Shown piece by piece: positions 7,785-15,940 of a stretch of DNA of 64,000 nucleotides; the stretch's first letter is position 1; the number at the start of each line of letters is the position of its first letter. Position numbers and translations under genes: made by a program. The notes beneath the pieces were generated by a model. It worked only from the letters and a program-made list of their open reading frames with translations. It had not been told where the DNA came from and made no database searches. The DNA comes from Bacteroides thetaiotaomicron VPI-5482 (GTDB taxonomy: Bacteria; Bacteroidota; Bacteroidia; Bacteroidales; Bacteroidaceae). The stretch covers positions 1,674,001 to 1,738,000 of the forward strand of contig NC_004663.1 in the NCBI RefSeq assembly GCF_000011065.1, read 5' to 3'.

Positions 7785-10196
7785 TTATTTCTTTATAAGA
7801 TTAGCAATAGAAGCAATCATCATTCCCAAAGAACTGAAGGAAGTAGCATAACCTAAAATATTAGCTATGTTCCCTTTCTTCTTAGCCTTACTAGGCACAA
7901 TAATCTCACACCCCGGCTCAATCTGTTTCTTACCACTTCCCTTAACCTTCGTCACCTGACCATTCATGTAAACAATGAACTTCTTACTCTTCCTTGCATT
8001 ATCAGAATAACCACCGGCCTGATTCAGGTAATAATCCACATTCTTTCCCTTCATATAAGAAACCGTATTCGGAACCATGACAGCACCATTGATAGTTACA
8101 GTATTAGTATTCTTAGGTATAAAGACCACATCACCTTCACGTAGGACAAGGTCGGCACTACCCTTAGGATTAGTCAAAGCCTTCTCCAGATCAATGCCTA
8201 CCGTAAAGGTATCCTCAACACCAATACCCAAAGAGTCAATCATGGCTTCACCCAATTGCCTGCTCATCAGGCGAATCACATCACCCATACGTTTCTTCTC
8301 ACCCGCACTTGCCACACGGGTCAATTTCGCACCACGAAGATAGGCAAGACTCGTAGGACCACCCGCTTTATTCACCAGATCGGAAAGACGTTCCTCACGG
8401 TTGGTCATGGCATAATTTCCTCCGAAAAGGATTTCACCATCAATGACTACATTCTGTTGCGCCTGATAACCCGGACTGCGACGAACATAAACTTCGTCAT
8501 AAGGCTGAAGGATAAAACCGGGCTGACCGTCGATGACAAAACCATCCTTTAAAGAGAAGGTATACATCTGACCGATCGTATCATTATCCGCGGTACTACG
8601 GGGATTCTTGATTCGTCTCGACACATCAATGCGGACAGTGGAGGCGGCTTCTTTCAAGCCACCGGCCTGGATGATCAGATCCTCAAGTGTCATGTTATCA
8701 GCATAGGGATAGGAATCGGGATGCGCGACTTCACCGTGAACTGTGACATTGCCACGATCTTCCAGATCGTGAATGCTCGGAATGTAAAGGATGTCATTCT
8801 TCATCAGGGCGAGGTTCGGGGAAGTACCGTTCATGATAGACTTGATGTCTATCTGAACAACTTCACTGGTCAAATCCTCACGCTGGCGATAAAGGACGGC
8901 ACGATTCAGAAAAGCGTCACCGGTCAGGCCCTGGGCTTCATGGACAAGTTCGCGGATCGTATTCAGTTTACCGCTGAGCTGGTAGATACCGGGACGATAG
9001 ACAGCGCCACGGATTTCCAGTTTGTTTGTGAAGCGGTTAAGGATGGCTTCGGCTGTTACAACGTCACCGTTACGCATTGTGTAGATGCTGTAGTCCATAT
9101 CCTTGACCGTGTTGACCTCATATTCCTCACCATTCTGACGGACAACACGCAATGAACGGGTGTAGGCATCGGCTTCAAAGCCGCCGGCATATTTGATTAA
9201 AGTGGCAAGGTTCTCGTCTTTCTTCATTTCGAAACGCATAGGGCGTTTTACCTTGCCGCTGATCTTTACCAAGACATCGTAGGCGGGGACGATAACCACG
9301 TCACCTTCCTGAAGGCGGATGTCATCCTGTGTGTTGCCTTTCATGATAAATTCATAAACGTCGATGGTGGCGATATTCTTTCCGTTGCGTACCAACTGAA
9401 CGTTTCGGAGGCTGCCGATATCACTCACACCGCCTGCACGGTAAAGCGCATGGAAGACGGTAGAGAAGGAAGAAAGGGCGTAGGTACCCGGCTGTACGAC
9501 CTCTCCCATCACATTGATCTGGATAGTACGGATATTACCCAAAGTCAGACGGATGTCGGAAGTAGGGTCGGTAGTATTGTTCAGACCGTTATAGATCTTA
9601 TTCAGGGCATTCTTCAGATAGTCGTTGGCGGCGGAGACTGTCATACCGCTAAGGTTGACAGGACCGATCTTCTGAATATTGATGGTGCCTTCAGGAGAGA
9701 TCTGCTGGCGGATCGTGTTCTGGCTGGCACCCCAGATATCGATGATGACTTCATCACCGGGGCCCAGACGGTAATTGGCAGGAGTGGCAAGGTTGACACT
9801 AGGCTCGAACGTCAGGTTGCGGGTATTGAAGATGTTGCGCCCGAAAACCTGGTCCTCACGGGCCAAATCTTCCGTAGTCGGATGATCTTCCAGCATGTCG
9901 GAAGTATTTTCCTTAGTCTCTTCACGAAGGCGGGACTCGTTGATATCCGTACCCGTGGATTGGGAAGTGTTTACATTGTTCTGCTGCTCATAGAGCTGCT
10001 TCACACGCATAGCCTGTTCCTTGGTCACACCTTTACGCGCAAGCTCGGAAGCAAGCTGCTTCTGTTCCTTGCCTTGCCGGATGCCGTCCTTTACATATTC
10101 CAGTACCTGTGAGTCACTCATGGACTGGGCCATAAGCGAGCCACTTCCCAGCATAGAACAAAAAAGTAGAATGCTAAAAAGTCGTTGTATTTTCAT
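7785..10196 (-). CDS. Polysaccharide export outer membrane protein with SLBB repeats (Wza-like)
   Basis: About 803 residues. A signal peptide (MKIQRLFSILLFCSMLGSGSLMAQ) is cleaved after AQ. A low-complexity helical region is followed by the Poly_export domain (around residues 138-230, LGPGDEVIIDIWGA, ISPEGTINI) and several SLBB domains (NVMGEVVQPGTY, IRGAVYRPGIYQL, VHGEVAHPDSYPY, IDGEILFGGNY, INGAVMVPNTVSY). It forms the outer-membrane export channel. I use the ATG at 10196; the upstream TTG at 10202 is less likely. Most of this gene is visibly less AT-rich than the sugar genes after it, as expected for a conserved component shared between capsule loci. Confidence 0.95.
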   Translation of the reverse strand: MKIQRLFSILLFCSMLGSGSLMAQSMSDSQVLEYVKDGIRQGKEQKQLASELARKGVTKEQAMRVKQLYEQQNNVNTSQSTGTDINESRLREETKENTSDMLEDHPTTEDLAREDQVFGRNIFNTRNLTFEPSVNLATPANYRLGPGDEVIIDIWGASQNTIRQQISPEGTINIQKIGPVNLSGMTVSAANDYLKNALNKIYNGLNNTTDPTSDIRLTLGNIRTIQINVMGEVVQPGTYALSSFSTVFHALYRAGGVSDIGSLRNVQLVRNGKNIATIDVYEFIMKGNTQDDIRLQEGDVVIVPAYDVLVKISGKVKRPMRFEMKKDENLATLIKYAGGFEADAYTRSLRVVRQNGEEYEVNTVKDMDYSIYTMRNGDVVTAEAILNRFTNKLEIRGAVYRPGIYQLSGKLNTIRELVHEAQGLTGDAFLNRAVLYRQREDLTSEVVQIDIKSIMNGTSPNLALMKNDILYIPSIHDLEDRGNVTVHGEVAHPDSYPYADNMTLEDLIIQAGGLKEAASTVRIDVSRRIKNPRSTADNDTIGQMYTFSLKDGFVIDGQPGFILQPYDEVYVRRSPGYQAQQNVVIDGEILFGGNYAMTNREERLSDLVNKAGGPTSLAYLRGAKLTRVASAGEKKRMGDVIRLMSRQLGEAMIDSLGIGVEDTFTVGIDLEKALTNPKGSADLVLREGDVVFIPKNTNTVTINGAVMVPNTVSYMKGKNVDYYLNQAGGYSDNARKSKKFIVYMNGQVTKVKGSGKKQIEPGCEIIVPSKAKKKGNIANILGYATSFSSLGMMIASIANLIKK

Positions 10197-10211
10197 TGAC
10201 AAATAAAAAAG

Positions 10212-10580
10212 TTAGTTGGTTTCACACAGTTCCTGCATACCATGACAGACCGCAGACAACTGTTGTTTAAGAAGAGAAGGGGGAAGAACATCAAGAAGGG
10301 TCAGAGAACGCTGCAAGACAGACCGTTTTCTATCCTCGTCTTCCGGATTGGCGTACATCGACACATTATATCCCTGAAGGATGGCCAAACACAGGGTAGC
10401 ATCCTGCTCCGGTGTCTCCCCCCGTTGTGAATATAAATCGTTTATCTTTTCGTGGATTGATTGTTGTAATGCAGAAAGGTCATCGGCGTATACATACCCA
10501 TTTTTATCACCGATGTGAAGTAAATGATCTGCCAGATGTTGCAGTTCATCAATATTTTCTTGTAGTAAAAAACTCACCAT
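10212..10580 (-). CDS. upxZ: UpxZ-family trans-locus inhibitor of capsule transcription
   Basis: About 122 residues, second gene of the operon, directly after upxY. That is the fixed place of UpxZ in Bacteroides capsule loci. UpxZ proteins (established in B. fragilis) block the UpxY antiterminators of other capsule loci, so that one capsule dominates per cell. The sequence is small, helical and leucine-rich (LQENIDELQHLADHLLHIGDKN) with no enzyme motif. I prefer the ATG at 10580 (MVSFLLQENID); an in-frame GTG at 10595 would add five residues. The call rests on position plus overall similarity. Confidence 0.85.
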   Translation of the reverse strand: MVSFLLQENIDELQHLADHLLHIGDKNGYVYADDLSALQQSIHEKINDLYSQRGETPEQDATLCLAILQGYNVSMYANPEDEDRKRSVLQRSLTLLDVLPPSLLKQQLSAVCHGMQELCETN

Positions 10581-10625
10581 ACCCCTTTTATTCACTTAAT
10601 GCTTGTTTCACTTATATTTAAACCC

Positions 10626-11198
10626 TTATTTCTCCAGAGGCTCTACACACCCTACTGGTATATCTACAAAAGCACATCCCAACATAGTTAGCCGGACTGC
10701 TACTTTCGATTTTCCATTTACTGTAACCAATTCTCCCTGAAGTCCGGATAATGGCCCTTTGATAACCTTAATCTTGGTTCCTGGTGACAAGGGAGTCGTA
10801 CTCATATTAATCGCCTCGTCCGAATAGTCTAGCATAAATTTAAAGCGGTGCATCTGTTCATCCGGAATGACAGCAGGAGTACTTTCTCCACGCAATACCA
10901 TATATCGGCTGATAGAGCCCAATGTCAAAACTTCTTTCTGTTCATACATATCGACATGCACAAATATCATCATCGGAAGAAGAACACGCTCGACTACCTT
11001 TCGACGATCACTCCATTGATGCACTTCTTGCTGAACAGGAAGGAAGTTTTCAATACCCATTTTAGATAGTCGCTCACTCGTTTTCTTCTCATGAGAAATA
11101 CGTACTAAAGCCACCAACCAACGTTTAGGGTGCGCTACGCTCCTGCCAGTCACATCTGCCGGCAGAACTTCTTGAATGTCTTTTTTACTAAAAATCAT
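10626..11198 (-). CDS. upxY: UpxY-family transcription antiterminator (NusG-like)
   Basis: 190 residues, first gene of the capsule operon. The N-terminal NGN domain starts around residue 25 (KRWLVALVRISHEKKTSERLSKMGIENFLP), and the C-terminal KOW motif is PGTKIKVIKGPLSGLQGEL (about 138-158). UpxY proteins bind RNA polymerase at their own operon leader and let it read through the long capsule operon (established for B. fragilis). The gene is 28 bases upstream of upxZ and is preceded by a short structured leader. Specificity for the cognate leader is expected. Confidence 0.95.
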   Translation of the reverse strand: MIFSKKDIQEVLPADVTGRSVAHPKRWLVALVRISHEKKTSERLSKMGIENFLPVQQEVHQWSDRRKVVERVLLPMMIFVHVDMYEQKEVLTLGSISRYMVLRGESTPAVIPDEQMHRFKFMLDYSDEAINMSTTPLSPGTKIKVIKGPLSGLQGELVTVNGKSKVAVRLTMLGCAFVDIPVGCVEPLEK

Positions 11199-11218
11199 CT
11201 ATTTACCCCACACTTATT

Positions 11219-11250
11219 CGTTATTCTTTAACAAACAGAAACGAATAACG
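11219..11250 (-). promoter_or_regulatory. 5' leader stem-loop ahead of upxY
   Basis: Arms CGTTATTC (11219-11226) and GAATAACG (11243-11250) are perfect complements with a 16-base loop. They fall at the very 5' end of the predicted transcript. This is a candidate element for UpxY recruitment or for stabilising the mRNA 5' end. Function is inferred from position only. Confidence 0.45.
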
Positions 11251-11253
11251 GTG

Positions 11254-11285
11254 CAAAGATGACCATATTTACCAATATACGCAAA
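11254..11285 (-). promoter_or_regulatory. Predicted fixed promoter of the capsule operon
   Basis: On the minus strand a TTTG (-33 type) at 11285-11282 is separated by 20 bases from CATCTTTG at 11261-11254, one change from the Bacteroides -7 consensus TAnnTTTG. CACCG follows, the usual start-site context. Transcription would start near 11247, giving a leader of about 50 nt before upxY. No long inverted repeats flank this promoter, so I see no sign of invertase (Mpi-type) phase variation here. Confidence 0.65.
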
Positions 11286-11655
11286 TAAAAAACAATAATA
11301 TTTTCGTTAAACGACCATAATTAGAGGGAAAAATCTGTTTGTTTCATTTTCAACACCTATTTATTATACCATTTACGAACAATGAAATATTCAATATTTT
11401 CATTGCCCAGCCCTTAAAAAAGAATTAAAAGCTCCACCTCAATCAGAAGATTTTACCATAAAAAGAAAAAAAATAACTATTCTGAGAAAAAAAATAAAGA
11501 AAGGATGCAGTATTCTATAAACTGCTGCATTTAACTTATAAACGGGAGAAAAAAAGAATCAAACCTATATATCATATTAAGACCTGAAACCTGAACTTGA
11601 CAAGTGGGGAGAAATTAGAGAGAGAGAGTATTTTACAAACGTCCCCAAAAACGAG
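11286..11655. other. AT-rich intergenic stretch between the capsule promoter and a terminator
   Basis: No credible ORF. The stretch has long A-rich runs on the plus strand and one small hairpin (ATGCAG at 11505-11510, CTGCAT at 11525-11530) followed on the minus strand by a T-rich tract. It may be a weak extra terminator protecting the capsule promoter. Otherwise I see nothing. Confidence 0.4.
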
Positions 11656-11697
11656 AACCCCTGCCGACTGTAGAAGCCGGCAGGGGTTTATTTTTAC
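11656..11697. terminator. Bidirectional rho-independent terminator
   Basis: Perfect 11-bp stem (11656-11666 with 11678-11688), G+C-rich, 11-base loop, followed by TTTATTTTT on the plus strand and a T-rich stretch on the minus strand. It ends the minus-strand transcript of the protease-like/TPR gene and insulates the capsule promoter. Confidence 0.85.
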
Positions 11698-11750
11698 TAC
11701 TAAGGAGTCCGAAAAGAAAGTAAGACGTTATTCTTTCCAAGCACCTCCGC

Positions 11751-13457
11751 TTATTTACAATATTTTTTTATAAGTTCATCCACATTCGGATCACCCAGTT
11801 CCTTCGCTTTATTGAAGTTTCCGCAAGCTTCGTCCGTCTTCTTCAACTGTATCTGACAAAGGCCCAACAACCGGTATGCTTCCCCATATTTCGGCTCGTC
11901 TTTCAGAATTTCATTCAGTATCTTCATGGATTCTTCGTAACGTCCTACACGCAGATTAACCACTGCATGTTCTGCCCGATAAGTCAAATCTTTGGGGCTC
12001 AATTCAACCGCTTTCACGATATCATCCAATGCACGCTGATATTGACGGGCTTTCAGCGCAGCCTGCTCACGATAATAATAGAAAAGGTCATTGACCTGTC
12101 CGTTCACAGCCTTATAATAAGCATCATAATCGAGCATTGCATTTCTTGCCTGATCGTTGTTCATATATATCTGTGCACGTTCCAGCAGATAAGGAGCAAA
12201 ATTTGCCGTGACAGGCTGCGGACAACGAGCAATGCAACTGTCCATCAATGCCAACACTTCTTTGGCATCTGCCTTCAGCAATTCTTTCGTCTTGGCGGCA
12301 CTAAAGAATGAGGCTGCTGAAGCCAGATTGCTGGCATTCACCTTCTCATAAGCGGCCAAAGCGCCTGCATAGTCCTGCTGTGCAAAAAGTATATCTCCTT
12401 CCAACTGCGTATAAACGGGCAAAGGATCGATAGCCATCGCCTGACGGAGATTTTTCAAAGCCGTATCATACGTCCAGTCTTTATAAGTCGTTTCCGGTTT
12501 TGAAAGCTGATAACCGTATATCAGCTTGGCGATATTATAATACACATCATCCTTTTTAGCCGCCACCTTCAAGGCTTGATTAAAGTCGGCTACAGCCTTG
12601 TCAAAATAAGACTGGTCATCCTTACCTTTTGCTACGTAATAGTTGGCACGGCGGATATATCCATCGGTACTGCTGGGGAACTGGCGAATGAAATCGTCCA
12701 GCAATTTCTCATATTCATCAGCCGACATCTGCGTGGAAGCCATAAACAGATACACCAATGCCTGATCCTCCGCTTCGGGCAATCCTTTCCGGATACCGAT
12801 ATTCTTCAGAGCAACGTCTCCCAAAGACAGAGCACTAATCTTCTGCGACATTGCAAAAGCTGCCCCTGCCGCATAACAAGTCGTTACCGTATCCACACCG
12901 GAGGACTTCTGTGAAATACCGAACACCTGGCCTTCCGCATTCATCACCGGACAACTCACCATCTTGTCTTTCATCTGCATACTCAAGGTATAGTAATGGT
13001 ATTCTCCGGCAATCTTCGATACATCCTTCACTTTACCCGAAACGCAGGCAATGCTCTTCTGCGTAGAATAAGGAAGCATCCATGCGTCAGCGCCTGCAGC
13101 CGGAGCAGTAGTCGCCACTACCAGTGACGGCACTTTCTTCTCGGTGATGGCCACACGAAACTTGATCACATCGTACATATCATCTGCTCCCAAAATCAGG
13201 CTGACCGGCATTTGCTTGCCTTCGGCTGTGACAATCACCGCACGCTCAGCCCCTTTGAAAAGACTGTAGTCAGAAAGAGCCAGTCCGTCTTCGGATACGA
13301 AAAATCCGTTTCCGGTATTCAGCATCTTGTCATTCTTATCATAAGTTATTACTGAGAAAACAGCACGTTTCGCCTTCTCCACCCATTTCGGGGTTTGCGC
13401 CAGACCGCTCTGCACCAAGAGGAAAAGCGCTAAAGGTAAGATTAAAAGTTTCTTCAT
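11751..13457 (-). CDS. Secreted inactive trypsin-like domain fused to TPR repeats
   Basis: 568 residues. A signal peptide (1-21, ending SGLAQ) precedes a chymotrypsin/HtrA-like domain (about 25-205) and then TPR repeats (about 225-565; for example YGEAYRLLGLCQIQLKKTDEACGN). The protease fold is recognisable from NGFFVSEDGLALSDYSLFKGA, ADDMYDVIKF and VMNAEGQVFGI. Aligned by eye to DegP, the catalytic His is Ser65 and the catalytic Ser is Val167; only Asp96 remains. It is therefore probably a periplasmic binding or scaffold protein, not a peptidase (inference). It sits 1 base after rlmB in the same operon and ends at a strong terminator. Confidence 0.85.
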   Translation of the reverse strand: MKKLLILPLALFLLVQSGLAQTPKWVEKAKRAVFSVITYDKNDKMLNTGNGFFVSEDGLALSDYSLFKGAERAVIVTAEGKQMPVSLILGADDMYDVIKFRVAITEKKVPSLVVATTAPAAGADAWMLPYSTQKSIACVSGKVKDVSKIAGEYHYYTLSMQMKDKMVSCPVMNAEGQVFGISQKSSGVDTVTTCYAAGAAFAMSQKISALSLGDVALKNIGIRKGLPEAEDQALVYLFMASTQMSADEYEKLLDDFIRQFPSSTDGYIRRANYYVAKGKDDQSYFDKAVADFNQALKVAAKKDDVYYNIAKLIYGYQLSKPETTYKDWTYDTALKNLRQAMAIDPLPVYTQLEGDILFAQQDYAGALAAYEKVNASNLASAASFFSAAKTKELLKADAKEVLALMDSCIARCPQPVTANFAPYLLERAQIYMNNDQARNAMLDYDAYYKAVNGQVNDLFYYYREQAALKARQYQRALDDIVKAVELSPKDLTYRAEHAVVNLRVGRYEESMKILNEILKDEPKYGEAYRLLGLCQIQLKKTDEACGNFNKAKELGDPNVDELIKKYCK

Positions 13458-13458
13458 A

Positions 13459-14202
13459 TCAGTCGTTGTTTCTTTGTTTCACAGCTTCATAAATCAAAAT
13501 ACCGGCAGCTACGGAAACATTCAGAGATTCGATGGTTCCCAGCATCGGTATCTTCACCCATTCGTCACAGAGAGCCAGATGATCATATGATACACCGGTG
13601 TCCTCCGCTCCCATGATGATACACATCGGTCCCGTATAATCGGCTTTCGTATAGTCATAATCTCCTTTCTCGGTAGCGGCAACGATACGGAAACCGCTGT
13701 CCTTGAGATACTGCAAAGTCGCACGCAGATTCTGTTCGCGGCAGACAGGCAATGTATGCAACGCACCTGCGGAAGTCTTCATGGCATCGGCATTCACCGA
13801 TACGCTGCCACGCGCAGGAATAATCACCGCATCCACCGCGGCACATTCGCAGGTACGGGCTATCGCACCAAAGTTACGCACATCCGTTATGCCATCCAGC
13901 ATCACAAAAAACGGATTCTTGCCTTGCTCGAATAAGAAAGGAACGAGGTCTTCCGTCTTCTGATAGGTCACAGAGGAAATGAAGGCAACCACACCCTGAT
14001 GATTCTTCCGTGTGATGCGGTTGATACGTTCCACCGGCACACGCTGAACAGGAATCAGCAATCCTTTCAATGCTGCGAAAAGCTCTTTGGAAAGATCACT
14101 TTGAATGTCTTTCTTAACGAGAATCTTATCAATCTCTTTTCCAGCCTGAATGGCCTCTATGACGGCACGGACGCCGAAAATCATTTCACTTTTATCGGTC
14201 AT
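13459..14202 (-). CDS. rlmB: 23S rRNA 2'-O-ribose methyltransferase (RlmB/TrmH, SPOUT)
   Basis: 247 residues, the RlmB size. An N-terminal substrate-binding domain (FGVRAVIEAIQAGKEIDKILV) precedes the SpoU knot. Motif 1 is ITDVRNFGAIARTCE, motif 2 is IMGAEDTGVS, and motif 3 is IPMLGTIESLNVSVAAGI, where SAM and the catalytic Asn/Arg/Ser residues sit. RlmB methylates G2251 (E. coli numbering) in the 23S peptidyl-transferase centre. It lies in a minus-strand run with recN, 33 bases apart, with a short repeated TTTGAAT/TATGGAT heptamer stretch between them. Confidence 0.93.
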   Translation of the reverse strand: MTDKSEMIFGVRAVIEAIQAGKEIDKILVKKDIQSDLSKELFAALKGLLIPVQRVPVERINRITRKNHQGVVAFISSVTYQKTEDLVPFLFEQGKNPFFVMLDGITDVRNFGAIARTCECAAVDAVIIPARGSVSVNADAMKTSAGALHTLPVCREQNLRATLQYLKDSGFRIVAATEKGDYDYTKADYTGPMCIIMGAEDTGVSYDHLALCDEWVKIPMLGTIESLNVSVAAGILIYEAVKQRNND

Positions 14203-14235
14203 TGTAATTTTGAATTATAAATTTTGAATTATGGA

Positions 14236-15903
14236 TTATGAAGTACGGGCCAACAGGGCCTTCGCATTGCTGAGGGCAGCCTCGGTCAATGTGGCTCCGC
14301 TCAGCATGTGAGCGATCTCCTCTACCCGTTCTTCATCGGTGAGACGGCGGATATGGCTGTTCGTTTCCGTATCGCTGTCCTTCTTATATACTTTATAATG
14401 AGCGCGCCCGCGAGCTGCGATCTGAGGCAGATGTGTGATACTGATCACCTGACGGTTGCAGTCACCCATTTCCTGCATCATATCCGCCATACGGTCGGCT
14501 ATTTCACCGGAAACTCCGGTATCGATCTCATCAAATACAATCGTAGGCAGTTTCACCGCACCGGCGATCATCGCTTTGATAGAAAGCATCACACGCGCAA
14601 TTTCACCTCCAGAAGCAACGGAAGATATGCTTTGCAACGTTCCGTTCTTGTTGGCGGAGAACAGGAAGTTGACAGTATCCTCCCCCTGTATGCCCGGTTC
14701 TTTCTTCAATCCCATTTCCACTTGGAAGCGGACGTTGGGCATACCCAGCGGGACCAGCCGTTCAGCCAGTTGTTTCTCCACTTCACGGGCGGCTGCCGCA
14801 CGGGCTTTTGTCAGCACGGTGGCTTGCTTCTTCACCCGTTCATACTGGGCTTCCTTGCGGGCAGTCAGTTCGGCTATGCGATCATCATAAGAGGTGATCT
14901 CGGACAACTTACTGCGATATTGGTCTGCCAAGGCCATCAATTCTTCAAGTGTCTGTACCCGATGCTTCTGTTGCAGGGAGTAAATCAGATTCAGACGATC
15001 GTTCACTTCGTCCAGACGGGTAGGATTAAACTCGATGGATTCTCCCTGCGCTGAGACTTCCTGCGAAATATCTTTCAGTTCGATGTAGGCACTTTCCATG
15101 CGGTCGCTCAGTTCTCCGGCAGGCTGATACACCTTTCTCAGATTATTCAGCGTATTCAGATTATCTTTCAGGAAAGAAAGCAGTCCGCCTTCGTCCGAGA
15201 AAAAAGACTGTTCGATGCGGTAAAGCCCCGCTTTGATCTCCTCGGCATGACTCAGAGTTTCCGCCTCCTGCTCCAGTTCGCTCTGCTCCCCTTCCACCAG
15301 ATGAGCTTCCTCCAGTTGTTCCAGCTGGAAACGAAGATAGTCCTCATCCGTCCGGCTTTGCTCGGCAAGTGCCGTCAGCTCGGACAATTCACGGTCGAGC
15401 AGCTTCCATTCATTATACAGTAAATGATACTTCTCCAGCGCATCATCGTTATGAGCCAGAATATCGAGTACATTCAGTTGGAAACCTTCTTTATTGAGCA
15501 AAAGATTCTGATGCTGCGAATGTACATCGATCAGTTGTTCGCCCAATTCCTTCACCTGTGCCAGCGAAGCAGGCGTATCATTAATGAATGCGCGGCTTTT
15601 GCCGGACGCCTGCACTTCGCGCCGCAGGATACATTCCTCGTCGTCGTATTCCAGTTCGTTCTCTTCAAAAAACGGGCGCATACCGTAAGCCGAGATATCA
15701 AAACGTGCTTCGATAATACATTTAGAAGCTCCACGACGAATCGCTTTCACATCGGCACGCTGTCCGAGCAGCAGACCGATGGCTCCCAGAATAATCGATT
15801 TTCCGGCCCCCGTCTCGCCTGTGATGACCGAGAAGCCTGTTTCAAAACCGATATCCAGTTTTTCTATCAATGCGTAATTCTGAATATAAAGTGAACGTAA
15901 CAC
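14236..15903 (-). CDS. recN: DNA repair protein RecN (SMC-like ATPase)
   Basis: 555 residues. The Walker A (GETGAGKSIILGAIGLLLG, about 30-48) is near the N-terminus. A long coiled-coil centre follows (about 150-380). The C-terminal half holds the ABC signature region (ASGGEIARVMLSIK) and the Walker B/D-loop (TIVFDEIDTGVSGEIADRM). RecN acts early in double-strand-break repair, tethering DNA ends. It is 37 bases downstream of coaBC. Confidence 0.97.
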   Translation of the reverse strand: MLRSLYIQNYALIEKLDIGFETGFSVITGETGAGKSIILGAIGLLLGQRADVKAIRRGASKCIIEARFDISAYGMRPFFEENELEYDDEECILRREVQASGKSRAFINDTPASLAQVKELGEQLIDVHSQHQNLLLNKEGFQLNVLDILAHNDDALEKYHLLYNEWKLLDRELSELTALAEQSRTDEDYLRFQLEQLEEAHLVEGEQSELEQEAETLSHAEEIKAGLYRIEQSFFSDEGGLLSFLKDNLNTLNNLRKVYQPAGELSDRMESAYIELKDISQEVSAQGESIEFNPTRLDEVNDRLNLIYSLQQKHRVQTLEELMALADQYRSKLSEITSYDDRIAELTARKEAQYERVKKQATVLTKARAAAAREVEKQLAERLVPLGMPNVRFQVEMGLKKEPGIQGEDTVNFLFSANKNGTLQSISSVASGGEIARVMLSIKAMIAGAVKLPTIVFDEIDTGVSGEIADRMADMMQEMGDCNRQVISITHLPQIAARGRAHYKVYKKDSDTETNSHIRRLTDEERVEEIAHMLSGATLTEAALSNAKALLARTS

Positions 15904-15940
15904 CTTCTGTAAATTAAAAATTAAACCTAAAAAATAAAGA

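Noticed and set aside
9450..10112. 220-codon plus-strand ORF opposite the Wza-like gene
   Set aside because: Antisense shadow of a clear coding region with signal peptide and SLBB domains; no own motifs. The same applies to long antisense frames at 14308-15054, 16184-17140, 18245-19114, 28433-29395 and 62335-63363.
11199..11750. Invertible (Mpi/Tsr-type) capsule promoter
   Set aside because: No inverted repeats flank the predicted promoter; the only inverted repeat lies downstream of the -7 box.
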